DNA from: Melastoma dodecandrum
Taxonomy: Eukaryota > Streptophyta > Magnoliopsida > Myrtales > Melastomataceae
Assembly: GCA_029817715.1 (NCBI GenBank)
Contig: JARUPY010000539.1
Coordinates: 2,269,501-2,333,500, forward strand
DNA: 64,000 bases
Direction: 5' to 3'
Shown here: positions 13,280-23,500 of the stretch, one piece after another
How the letters are laid out: each line of letters starts with the position of its first letter
Numbering within the stretch: position 1 is the first letter of the stretch
Notes under the pieces: model-generated
Told to the model about the DNA's origin: nothing
Seen by the model: only the letters and a program-made list of their open reading frames with translations
The model's database searches: none
Program-made: the position numbers and the translations under genes

Positions 13280-16200
13280 CTCCCCCTCAAGATGGTCTCC
13301 ATGTATGTCAATCAACCCCAATTTCTCTACCAAGAACTTAAATCTTGCTGGATACAAAGCCTTAGTCAGGATGTCAGCAATCTGCATCTGAGTAGATATA
13401 TGTTCAACTTGTATTTCTCCCAAAGCCACCTTTTCTCTCACGAAATGCAGATCAATCTCTAAATGCTTAGTTCTTTCATGCAATACGGGATTTTTGGTTA
13501 AGTAAATGGCTGATTTGTTATCGCAAAACATCTTCACTGGTGAACTCAAAGTAATATAAAAATCTTTGAGTAAAGCGATAAGCCAAACCACTTCAACAGT
13601 CGTGGCTGCCACTGCCCTATATTCAGCCTCAGTAGAACTCCTTGAAACCGTGGCTTGTTTCTTGGATTTCCAGCTTACCAAGCTATCTCCCAGAAATACA
13701 CAATATCCCGTAGTTGACCTCCTTGTATCCAAGCAACCAGCCCAATTACTATCAGTATATGCAGATAAAACCAGTTCAGAACTTCCAGGAAAGAAAACTC
13801 CTTTCCCTGGAGTCGCTTTTAGGTATTTCAGCACACCACAAGCTGCTTTCCAATGACTCTCATCCGGAGAATCCATAAATTGTGCTAGCAAATGAACCGA
13901 GAAAGCAATATCTGGTCTAGTGACACCAAGATATATAAGTCTTCCTATTAACTTTCTATACGAATTCACATCAGACTGCGTATTACCATTACCACGCATC
14001 AACTTTATATTAGGTTGCATGGGTATCTCACCTGGTTTAGCAGCTAATTTGCCCACATCTTCTAAAAGTTTCAACGCATACCCCCTTTGCGAGACAAAAA
14101 TGCCTTTATTTGATCTAGCCACTTCCAAACCAAGGAAATACTTCAATTCTCCCAAATCTCTTACTTTGAAATGCTGCTGTAAATGCCTCTGCAGATCACT
14201 TACAACTCGTTCTGTAGAGCCTGCCACGGCGATGTCATCCACATAAACTAAGATTCCCACAAAATCACCTCCGTCTTGTTTAGTAAACAAAGAATAATCT
14301 GTTTTTGACTGCGTGAAGCCATACTGCAGCAAACATTCTGTCAACTTATAGTTCCACTGCCGAGAAGCTTGTTTTAACCCGTAAAGAGACTTCTTTAGCT
14401 TGCAAACCATCCTGGATTGGTCTGATGTGCCAGTATTCTCCCCCTCAATCAGCAATCCAGGAGGAAGCTGCATAAACACTTCTTCTACCAAGTCTCCATT
14501 CAGGAAAGCATTATGAATATCCAATTGTCTAAGATGCCAACCCTTAATCGCAGCCAAAGCAAAGAAAACACGGACAGAAGTGTGTTTGGCAACTGGGCTA
14601 AACGTCTCCTGATAATCTATTCCTTCTTGTTGGGTATAACCCTTTGCAACTAACCTGGCTTTATAACGTTCGACAGTGCCATCTGCATGCAATTTCGTCT
14701 TGTATACCCATTTGCACCCAACAGCACGTTTGCCATCTGGCAGAGTAACTAACTCCCAAGTATTATTGTCCTTCAAAGCAGCAAGTTCAGCTTGCATAGC
14801 CTCTACCCAATGTGACATAGTAGTAGCCTGAGCATAAGACTGAGGTTCGATATGACTATCAAGACTAACAACAAAAGCTTTATGACGAGATGACAATTGT
14901 GTGTAAGAGATAAAAGAATCAATAGGATACGCAGGTAAAGGTTTTGAAGAAAAAGAAGCAAACCTGGAAATTGTAGGTGATGAGGGCTGTGCTAAACTTA
15001 GGGACAATTGATGATGATAATCTGCCAAGTAAGAAGGTGTTCTGCGGTCTCTAGTGCTTCTCCTCAGTATAGGTTCAGAAATATGTGCACTATGTGAATG
15101 AGAAGGTTCAGACATATGTGCACTATGCAAATGAGATGTATGCATTTGGTTGGAACCATCGATAGAATCAGTAGCGGCAGGCAAACCATCCTTCATAACA
15201 GTGTGATCATTATGCAGATCAATAGAAGCTTTTGGTACAAACACACCAGATGAAGTGTAAGAATCATGACTTATATCATAGCCAGGTGAATCTTGTGAGG
15301 GCTCATTCATAGAAAGATCAAGTTTGAATGGAAATATTGATTCATAGAAAAGAACATCTCTTGATATAAACACCTGTCTTGTTTCTAAGCTATAGACAAA
15401 ATAGCCCTTGACATGTAAAGGATAACCAACAAAAACACATCTTATAGCTCTTTTATCAAATTTAGTTCTATGCGAAGAATTTGTGCTAGCAAAGCATAAA
15501 GAACCAAAAACTCTCATCAAATGAAAGGAAGGCAACTTGTGAAAAAGCATTTCATAAGGTGTTTTGTTGGATAAAACTTTAGAAGGTAATCTATTGACTA
15601 TATATGCTGCAGTTAGAACTGCATAACCCCAGAATTGGGATGGCATATTGGATTGAAACAATAAAGCTCTAGCCGTATGCAAAAGATGTTGATGTTTCCT
15701 CTCAACTACACCATTTTGTTGTGGTGTCTCCACACAACTCATTTGATGTATAATACCATTCTCAGAATAGAAATCATTCATAGAAAATTCAACACCATTA
15801 TCTGTTCTTATAGTTTTAACAGTTTTATCAAATTGAGTTCTAACTTGTTGACAGAATTGCTGTAGAAATTTCCTAGTCTCAGACTTAGTCTTCATAAGAT
15901 AAAGCCAGGTGCCTCTAGTTTTGTCATCAACAATAGTTAAGAAGTATTTAAATCCTCCTATAGCTTCTTGAGAGTATGGGCCCCAAATGTCGCAGTGAAT
16001 GAGATCAAAAGGATGAATACTGCGTATCTCACTTAAAGGAAAAGATAACCTCTTTTGTTTTGATTCATGACAAGTGATACAAACATTGTCAGGTACAACT
16101 TGTATAGAAGAATCCTGTTTTTGTAACACCTTCAACTTTTCTAGAGAGGTATGTCCTAACCTAGCATGCCACAGATCAAACACATCCAGTCGAAGCTGTC

Positions 16201-17836
16201 CTGTATGTATGGTATTACTAACAGTACCCTGCAACATGTTTGAACCAATGTGAGGGTCATCAGCACTCTTAAGTCCAAACACCTTCATTCCTTGCATTAT
16301 ATACAATCCATCCCTCTGTTTAGCAAGACCAATCGTCACCCACTTTTGTAAATCCTGAACAAAACAACAATCCTTTAAGAAAATGAGACAAAGGGTATTA
16401 GCTGAAACAAGTTTGCTTGCTGAAATCAAATTAAATTTGAAATCTGGGACATGAAGAGCATTTTGCAGCTGTAAAGAATCATTGAATTGTACAGTTCCAA
16501 TATGAGTGGCAAAGACATAAGAACCATTGGGTAATTGGATCTTTAGAGGTGTAGATAAACACTGATATTGACAAAAAGAGGACAAATCAGCCACAACATG
16601 ATCTGTGGCTCCTGTATCTACAACCCAAACCTTTGTCAATGAACTAGGATTGTAAACAGAAGAAAGAATTTTATGGAACCCTTTACCTGCTTGATATGGG
16701 ACATCAGAGACAGATGGAAGAACATTAGAATCCTCAGTCCCAGCCTCGTTTTTGTCAATTGTAGTCACATCGAGCATGGCCATTAGCCTCTGAACCTGAT
16801 GCTTTGAGAGATTCAACTGGGTAATCATCTGTTCATCATTCTTTTCTTGCTCTGTTGACACCTGATTAACACTGTGTCTTCCTCCAAAAATCCTCGTTCC
16901 AGAAGATCTACCTCTTCCTCCTCTAAATCCACCAGGAAAGCCAACAAGTTGATAACACCTTTCTTTTGTGTGTCCTCTTCTTCCACAATGCATGCAAACA
17001 AATTCATTTCGTCCCTTTCTTCCACTTGCATCTAATGCGACATCTGCATTCTTGTATGGACGAGCAGAAGAAGACGAAGTAGCCAACATAGCCACTCCTA
17101 GCCCATCAACAGGATTCAACATCCCTCGTTTTGTTCCTCTTTGCAACTCCTCTCTCTGTACAGCATTGTACGCCTCCCCAAGAGTAGGAAAAGGTTTTCT
17201 CATCATAAGTTGTGACTTTAGACTAGTAAACTCTTCATTTAAACCATTCAGGAATTTGAAAACCAAATCCTTTTGATATTGTTCTGCATAAACCTTCATC
17301 CAATCACATTTGCAGCCACCACAATCACATCTAGGCAATGGCCTGTACACCGTAACCTCCCTGACTACAGACAACAACTCATTATAATACGCAGAGACAG
17401 TTTTAGTCCCCTGATTCAAAGTGTGAAATTGGAACTGTAATTGACAAATGCGTGAGTCATCCGGCTGCACATATCTCTCCTTGAGTTCCTCCCACACTTC
17501 TCTCGCTGTATCTATGTAGTAAATCGTCGAGGCTATAGGAAGTGAGACAGATTTTTGGATCCACGTCCTGACTAGATCATCACATCTTTTCCACGCCGAA
17601 AACAGCGGATCTCCAACAACAGGTTTTTTAATCGATCCATCCACGAAACAGAGTTTGTTTCTAATCGACAAGGCAACCTCAAACGCCCTACTCCATGTAT
17701 GATAATTCCCTTCAACTAATTCTGGTGTGACAAGAACACCAACCTGACTATCGGCCGGAGTGACGAAAAATGGGGAGTTTGAATCTACCTCTACGACCAT
17801 CTTTCCTGCACTGCTTCCGCTGCTTCCTGTTATCAT
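13178..17836 (-). CDS. Ty1/copia gag-pol polyprotein
   Basis: A single frame of about 1,552 residues runs from the first Met after the primer-binding site (17836; the frame is open farther upstream into the LTR). In order it shows a GAG domain, the CCHC knuckle CMHCGRRGHTKERC (about residues 281-294), the protease motif VVDTGATDHV (about 406), the integrase HHCC zinc-binding region starting at LWHARLGH (about 555) with a DDE core (FDLIHCDIWGPY, IRTDNGVEF, NGVVERKHQH), reverse transcriptase with ARLVAKGYTQ, LDIHNAFLNG and the catalytic LVYVDD (about 1165), then RNase H with AYTDSNWAGC and SSTEAEYRA. There is no stop or frameshift anywhere. The C-terminal ~33 residues are encoded by the LTR, and the frame also runs through the polypurine tract. 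Confidence 0.95.
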   Translation of the reverse strand: MITGSSGSSAGKMVVEVDSNSPFFVTPADSQVGVLVTPELVEGNYHTWSRAFEVALSIRNKLCFVDGSIKKPVVGDPLFSAWKRCDDLVRTWIQKSVSLPIASTIYYIDTAREVWEELKERYVQPDDSRICQLQFQFHTLNQGTKTVSAYYNELLSVVREVTVYRPLPRCDCGGCKCDWMKVYAEQYQKDLVFKFLNGLNEEFTSLKSQLMMRKPFPTLGEAYNAVQREELQRGTKRGMLNPVDGLGVAMLATSSSSARPYKNADVALDASGRKGRNEFVCMHCGRRGHTKERCYQLVGFPGGFRGGRGRSSGTRIFGGRHSVNQVSTEQEKNDEQMITQLNLSKHQVQRLMAMLDVTTIDKNEAGTEDSNVLPSVSDVPYQAGKGFHKILSSVYNPSSLTKVWVVDTGATDHVVADLSSFCQYQCLSTPLKIQLPNGSYVFATHIGTVQFNDSLQLQNALHVPDFKFNLISASKLVSANTLCLIFLKDCCFVQDLQKWVTIGLAKQRDGLYIMQGMKVFGLKSADDPHIGSNMLQGTVSNTIHTGQLRLDVFDLWHARLGHTSLEKLKVLQKQDSSIQVVPDNVCITCHESKQKRLSFPLSEIRSIHPFDLIHCDIWGPYSQEAIGGFKYFLTIVDDKTRGTWLYLMKTKSETRKFLQQFCQQVRTQFDKTVKTIRTDNGVEFSMNDFYSENGIIHQMSCVETPQQNGVVERKHQHLLHTARALLFQSNMPSQFWGYAVLTAAYIVNRLPSKVLSNKTPYEMLFHKLPSFHLMRVFGSLCFASTNSSHRTKFDKRAIRCVFVGYPLHVKGYFVYSLETRQVFISRDVLFYESIFPFKLDLSMNEPSQDSPGYDISHDSYTSSGVFVPKASIDLHNDHTVMKDGLPAATDSIDGSNQMHTSHLHSAHMSEPSHSHSAHISEPILRRSTRDRRTPSYLADYHHQLSLSLAQPSSPTISRFASFSSKPLPAYPIDSFISYTQLSSRHKAFVVSLDSHIEPQSYAQATTMSHWVEAMQAELAALKDNNTWELVTLPDGKRAVGCKWVYKTKLHADGTVERYKARLVAKGYTQQEGIDYQETFSPVAKHTSVRVFFALAAIKGWHLRQLDIHNAFLNGDLVEEVFMQLPPGLLIEGENTGTSDQSRMVCKLKKSLYGLKQASRQWNYKLTECLLQYGFTQSKTDYSLFTKQDGGDFVGILVYVDDIAVAGSTERVVSDLQRHLQQHFKVRDLGELKYFLGLEVARSNKGIFVSQRGYALKLLEDVGKLAAKPGEIPMQPNIKLMRGNGNTQSDVNSYRKLIGRLIYLGVTRPDIAFSVHLLAQFMDSPDESHWKAACGVLKYLKATPGKGVFFPGSSELVLSAYTDSNWAGCLDTRRSTTGYCVFLGDSLVSWKSKKQATVSRSSTEAEYRAVAATTVEVVWLIALLKDFYITLSSPVKMFCDNKSAIYLTKNPVLHERTKHLEIDLHFVREKVALGEIQVEHISTQMQIADILTKALYPARFKFLVEKLGLIDIHGDHLEGECQQNRVAAAVQDGRRFHEVQYWKDQAHQVGFVS
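13280..13288 (-). other. Polypurine tract of the copia element
   Basis: Read leftward the sequence is GAGGGGGAG, directly next to the 3' LTR, where the plus-strand primer of reverse transcription should lie. It is also translated as part of the polyprotein C-terminus. Confidence 0.8.
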
Positions 17837-17846
17837 CTCCCTCGCA

Positions 17847-17858
17847 GCTCTGATACCA
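17847..17858 (-). other. Primer-binding site for initiator Met-tRNA
   Basis: Read leftward it is TGGTATCAGAGC, the standard plant copia primer-binding site. It directly abuts the inner edge of the 5' LTR and is followed after ten bases by the gag ATG at 17836. Confidence 0.92.
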
Positions 17859-18127
17859 TGAAAGCAAACTGCAACTCCAACACACCAGAGAAATGTTGAA
17901 AAATGATCCAACTGAATCAACCACCTTTTCTGCTCTGTCAAACTACCCTTTATATAGTTTGTTACAATATGTTAACCAGTCACCGACTCACAATACATAA
18001 CTATTATAGACTTCTATTTAAACCTCTAACTAACAAACCCAACTTGATGAGCTTGATCCTTCCAGTACTGTACTTCGTGAAACCTGCGACCATCTTGTAC
18101 AGCAGCAGCAACTCTGTTCTGCTGACA
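17859..18127 (-). repeat. 5' LTR of the copia element
   Basis: This is a 269-base LTR. The TATA-like motif TATATAAA, read leftward at 17949-17956, is the likely core promoter of the element. It is identical by eye to the 3' LTR, which implies very recent insertion because the two copies are made identical at integration. Confidence 0.93.
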
Positions 18128-18132
18128 GTAGA
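18128..18132. repeat. Target-site duplication GTAGA (right copy)
   Basis: Matches 13006-13010 exactly, and the host sequence resumes with tgagtcc. Together the two copies fix the insertion point. Confidence 0.9.
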
Positions 18133-18472
18133 TGAGTCCAAGGAAGGGTGGCAGTTCCTTCTTTAAGTAGGACGAAATCTTGATCTTAATTGTTTTCAGA
18201 TTGTTCTTGATTCGCCTGATGTGATCGCCCGTGGATGCTTTGAAAAATCTCTTTTAGTGTTGTGGATAGCGGGGCCGGTTGTGTATTTTTTGTGTTGTCC
18301 CCATCTTATTGTCTTGGTGTGGCAGGTTTCACGAAGATCTCCTCTTAGTTGCTTGAGGATCTGATGGAAATGCTTCTTCAGCGGCTGTTGGACTATTTAT
18401 TCTCTTCCAGCCATTGACTGCTGGTCTTATAGATAACCCAGGATACTACTGCAGATAGGAAATTCAATATCC

Positions 18473-20095
18473 ATGGAGCCGCTTTGGAGACTGGTGTATC
18501 TATTGGAGCCGGCTCCTCTAGCACTTATATTGACTGCAGTTTCAGTGACGTTCGGATCGGCCTTTCGAGCTCTCAACCATGGAAAAGAGATGGACCGGAA
18601 TCGTGATTTGTCGGAAGCATCTATCACTTTAGACAAGTCTCAGGCGCTCATGATACCGATAATGGGCTAGTGCAGCTTGCTCTTGATGTTCTACCTCTTC
18701 TCATCGGTCTCTCAACTGCTTACTGTCTTCACTGCCGTGGCCTCTGTCTCGTCGCTATTCTTCTGTTTAATACCCTGCGTGACTTATGTGAAGTCGCAAT
18801 TTGGTTTAGGGGACCCATTTGTGTCGAGGTGCTGTGCAAAGTCTTTTACGAGAACTGAGGGGATGTTGTTAATGGCATGTTGTGGTACAGTAGCCACATG
18901 GCTCGTCACTGGGCACTGGGTCTTGAACAATTTGTTAGGCATTTCCATTTGTGTTGCTTTTGTGAGCCATGTCCGTGTTCCCAATATCAAGATATGCGCA
19001 ATGCTCCTTGCCTGCCTATTTGTGTATGACATATGCTGGGTTTTCTATTCTGAGAGATTCTTTGGGGCAAATGTGATGGTTTCGGTGGCCACTCAGCAGG
19101 CATCCAATCCTGTCCATACTGTTGCCAATAGTTTGAGCCTTCCTGGATTGCAACTAATTACCAAGAAACTGGAGCTACCGGTGAAAATAATGTTCCCAAA
19201 GAACTTGTTGGGCGGAGTTTTACCTGGTACCACTGCCGCAGATTATATGATGCTTGGTCTGGGTGACTTGGTATGACTGTTTGGTTCTCTTACTGAGTTT
19301 TTAACTTCCGTAATTTTTCTGGATGCTGAATCTGCCTAGTTTATTGATGACACTCATCGAGATTCACGGAAATCCCATTTAACTTCCCATTATTCGCTCT
19401 CTTCATGGAATTAATAGCCTAATGCCATTTATTTGTCTTTGCAGGCTGTCCCCGCGATGCTTTTGACTCTAGTTCTCTGCTTTGATTACAGGAAGAGCAG
19501 GGAAACAATTAGTCTAATGGATATGCGCTCCTCTAAGGGGCAGAAGTATATTTGGTATGCCGTTACAGGATATTTTGTTGGAATCATAGCTGCGTTGGCC
19601 ACTGGAGTCCTGAGTCATTCGCCTCAGCCAGCACTCCTCTATCTGGTAACCTGGAAATCCTCTCTTGCTCTCTTTTTCCTGGACTTCTTGAAAACACGTC
19701 CATTTATCTTTCTCGTTCATCTTCATTTTTGCTCAGTCCTGTCTTCGGCATGCCTTCACAGGATTTTTGGGAGCATTGTGTATAAAAATGTAGGCTTTCA
19801 GGAATAGTCGAGAGTAATGTGGTGATAAATCTATTGGCACGTGGGGGCGTGAGTGGAGCCGAAGGCCGTGTAGTTGATGCATCCCTCTTTGACAATTATG
19901 CTTCATCTCACTGAAGCCCGAACCTTCAAAGCTAACCTCAAGTTAGTTAATCTTTGGCCGTTATGATGACTCCCTCAGGTGCCTTCTACTCTCGGACCTG
20001 TCATCTTGTTATCATGGATGAGGAGGGAGCTTGCAGAGCTGTGGGAAGGGAATCCCCAGTCCATGAACGACAAGTCTCGCGCGGCGGAGGTTTAA
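18473..20095 (+). CDS. SPPL1: Signal peptide peptidase-like 1 (GxGD intramembrane aspartyl protease), with an in-frame stop
   Basis: SPPL proteins are multi-pass membrane proteases that cut within transmembrane helices. Three coding exons (18473-19270, 19445-19645, 19979-20095) join in phase to 372 codons, the family's normal length, with strong identity to Arabidopsis SPPL1 as I remember it (start MEPLWRLVYLLEPAP, later SGHWVLNNLLGIS in the family). Here that later segment reads TGHWVLNNLLGIS. Both catalytic motifs are present, CLFVYD and MMLGLGDL, as is the PAL-type motif SPQPALLYLV. However codon 66 (18668-18670) is TAG where relatives have Ser (the family reads MSSCSLLLMF, here MG-stop-CSLLLMF). 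All downstream sequence stays open and conserved. The gene is either newly disabled, read through, started downstream, or carries a sequencing error. A complete copia element sits in its leader intron. Confidence 0.88.
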
Positions 20096-20511
20096 CTAAT
20101 GATCTGTTGTAAATTTGTTCCTAGTATATGCAAACACTTCGGCCAAGTAACAATTAACAGGCCAGAAGTTGGAGGGAGTTGGGGAGGGGGGAGGGTTAAT
20201 GCATGATCAGTATATTCCGGTGCATCATTCAGTGCAGGAAGTCGGCGGGTCGGATGTTATTTCGGGCAATTCACTGTTTGTTGAAATGAAAAGAAACGGA
20301 ACAAATTCATTCCACGTATGTTTCTTTCGACTTAGCAGAATGGTTCATAAAAACATGATTGGAATCGCTTTTCAAGAAAAGAGAGATGATTTTGCTTCTA
20401 CTCGTTGACCCTAGAGTGACGTCGTTTTATCAGGTTGGGACAACCACAGTTCGTAAACTCCCCCCCAACCTTTTCCGACCTTTCTCCCTTCCCAGCTCGA
20501 CCTTATCGACG
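20096..20511. other. SPPL1 3' flank and promoter of the SLH-protein gene
   Basis: Contains the likely SPPL1 3' UTR and the upstream region of the next rightward gene. The open frame reaching back to 20359 is continuous with the SLH-protein start, but the transit-peptide-like sequence begins only at the ATG at 20512. Nothing else is recognised. Confidence 0.5.
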
Positions 20512-23500
20512 ATGACCTCGTCATCTCCGACATCCCTCCAGCTCCGTTTGGCCTTCTCCGGCGGCATCACCTCCAAGCCTCTCTTCCTCCCCCGCTTCGT
20601 CGTCCTGTTGAGGCCTCGTCCTTTGATCTCCCGTCGCTCACGCCGATGCCTCAGGATGGACAACGCCGCCGCCGGCGAAGGGAATGAGTCCCCCGTTGGG
20701 TTTGGATGGTCGGACGGAGCGGACAACGGAGCGGGGACTATGTCCGGTTGGTCAGATTCGAGTAGCGGCCATGGCGAGGAGATTGTCCCGCCGGAGAGGT
20801 TTAAGTCTCTGGGAGCGGGAGGTACGGAATTCTGTGGTTCCGTTGATAGGACGACTGGATTTTGTTTAATGTTGCTGGTTGGAGGGGTTTGTGGTAATAG
20901 AGTAGGCTAATGAGTAACGATTCTTGTGTTAGTTTGATTTCAGGGATGATTGGCGCGGCCGTCGCGGGTGTTGTTCTTGTTGTGGGAGTAGCCTTTGCCG
21001 CATTGTCCCTTGGAAAGGGCGGTTCCTCAAGTGAGCTTGTTTCCACGTCTCTTGAAATGCTAACACGACAAACACTGATGCATTCAGATCGTTAGGAGGG
21101 TAGTACAGTGGCGTATGTTATTCCCTAGGTGACTTCATGGCCAGATTTGGTTAAGTTCTACTTCTAGCGCATGTCATGCTTGACCATGGCATTGCGTGAA
21201 GTTGAATTGAATCTTGAATAAAAGGTGCTGTGCTTGTTCTTTGAGTAATACTAATGTGAGACTACTCGATGGTCTTTGTAACATCTATTTTCTAATTCAT
21301 ATTGCCATTAGGTGGTCTCCTCTTTGGTTTGTTGTTTGATATTGTTTCTTTCTTGTCGACTAATTGAACCATAAATCGAATCCTTCATTTTCTTTATCTT
21401 CATGGGATGGCTCAATTATCGATTTATTTCATGCAGGACGCACACAAGAGATGGAAACCCTGACTAAGCAGGAGGAAATAATGTTGACTTCTGATGAACA
21501 GACTGTTGATACTGATGAGCATCTCAATAAGGGCTCGCATGTAGTGGAAGATGATGTATATGTAGCAGACAAAAAACCAGATGATGATCTTACGCTTTTC
21601 TCTGTAGATAAAGTAGACGCACAGAATAAAGCTGAAAAAAACATTGATATACCACCAGTGACTATGCCAGATGGGCTTCATACGTCTGCCAGCTATGTTT
21701 CTCATGAAATCAGAAGTTCTTCTAATGAGGATCTGCTTGATGAATCCACATTCGATGGATTAACATCTTCTCCTGAAACCGATTTCGGTCCAAACATGGA
21801 TCCTGAACGTCAGATGCAAGATTCTTCCCACACTACTCATGTACCGGACTCTTATATTAGCCTTGATGAAGTGGCAGTTCAATCCTCCCCCGGATCTATT
21901 GAGGGTGTAAGTTTGATTGAAACCCCTTCAAATGAAAGGTTCAGAGACTACTCCAGTGGGCCCATGGCCTTGGAAGTTTCTGCAAGCTCACAACTAGATG
22001 CTACTTCAGAACCCAAAGTTAATGAGGTCAGCCGGGAATTGAAGGAGCTAGATGCAACTGCTACTGGAACAAAACATGAGTTAGATCAATCCTCCTGGAT
22101 ATCTGTGGAAGAACGTGCTTTGTCACTTGAACAATATATCCCGTTTGAAAGCACATCCCCTCCTGCTTTTGAAAAAGAGCTAGATGAGAGTGAACATGAT
22201 CAAGTCACTGGAAACCAAACATTTGTAGAAACTCCAAGTCCATTAAATACATTTTCCTATCCTGGAATACCTGCTCCATTGATGATTTCTAAAGCTCTGT
22301 TGGTCAATCCTGGAAAGATACTGGTTCCTCCGACGGTTGACCAAATACAGGGACAGGCCCTGGCAGCATTGCAAGCATTGAAGGTACTTCATCTGTTGAC
22401 ACTAGCTTTCAATGAATTATGTATTTCTTTTCTTGTCAAATAATCATAATTCTAGGATAGGACATGTGGTAAAAGGCTGATATGATCTATTGCATGTATA
22501 AATATGAAGAAAATTTATGAAACATTTCTAATGGTCAATAAGTAAGATGAAAGCATGATAAATGGCTGGTTTGATATCTTACGGCTCCAGACTTGTTCTT
22601 ATATTTTCTTTTCCTATGCAAAAACTCAGGGATATGATTTAGGTATGCCTTCCATAGACTCAGGAATTTGAATTGGCTTTGGAGGAGTTTCATTTGGGAT
22701 ATATGTCATCCGTTCATTACAGGTCATCGAAGCTGATGTCAAAGCTGGAGACATATGTACACGTCGAGAGTATGCACGGTGGTTGGTTTCTGCTAGTAGT
22801 GCTCTTTCAAGGTATTTATTGTAGATCTTGAAATTGGAAATTGATCCTATGTTATTTACATCCCGATTTTTTAGTCTGTGACTACTATTGTGTTTGATTG
22901 ACATCTTCCTCGCAGTAGTTCAATCTCCAAGGTATATCCTGCCATGTACATAGAGAACGTGTCAGAGCTTGCATTCGATGATATAACTCCTGATGACCCA
23001 GACTTCATCTATATTCAAGGTGAAAAATTTACCCCTCATCGCCATAATCCTGTCTAGACAGGCCAATCCTATTATTTGGTTCTTCTCCCACTGATGTTGA
23101 CCTTGTTCAGTTGAATTAACTGGAATTATCAGGCTTGGCAGAAGCAGGACTAATCTCAAGTAAGCTGTCAAGACAAGATCTAGCAGGTTCCGGAGATGAT
23201 GCAGGGGCTCCGTATTATTTTTATCCAGCACGGTCAGTATCTTCGTGTTCCTCTGTGTATTCTCATATTTCAAGAACTTGACTCAGCTGGCATGAGTTGT
23301 TGATGAGTTATAGAGTCAGGCTTTTTTTTCCTGGTGTCATGACATTCTGCTTTGGTCTCAAGGGAACAATGCTGCCAACAGCATAAAAATTCTGTTGAAG
23401 ATTTCTGATGTAAGAACAGATATTAGTCTTGACTGTCAAATGACGGTGCTGGAAATGCGTATTATAGCACAGGGAACTTAGTGGCCCTCTTGGTTGCCAT

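Larger units (their letters stand above)
13011..18127 (-). mobile_element. Complete Ty1/copia LTR retrotransposon, antisense in the SPPL1 leader intron
   Basis: The element is 5,117 bases long. It has two 269-base LTRs (13011-13279 and 17859-18127), a 5-base target duplication (gtaga), a primer-binding site TGGTATCAGAGC read leftward at 17847-17858 that matches the 3' end of plant initiator Met-tRNA, a polypurine tract at 13280-13288, and one uninterrupted gag-pol frame. LTR ends are TG...CA in both orientations. The two LTRs look identical base for base. Domain order (GAG, protease, integrase, RT, RNase H) is that of Ty1/copia. All parts needed for autonomous movement appear present, so it is a young and possibly still active copy. 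I do not assign a lineage. Confidence 0.95.

Noticed and set aside
13055..13462. Plus-strand frame in the left LTR, repeated at 17903-18166
   Set aside because: It is simply the antisense of the LTR and recurs because the LTRs are copies; it has no protein similarity.
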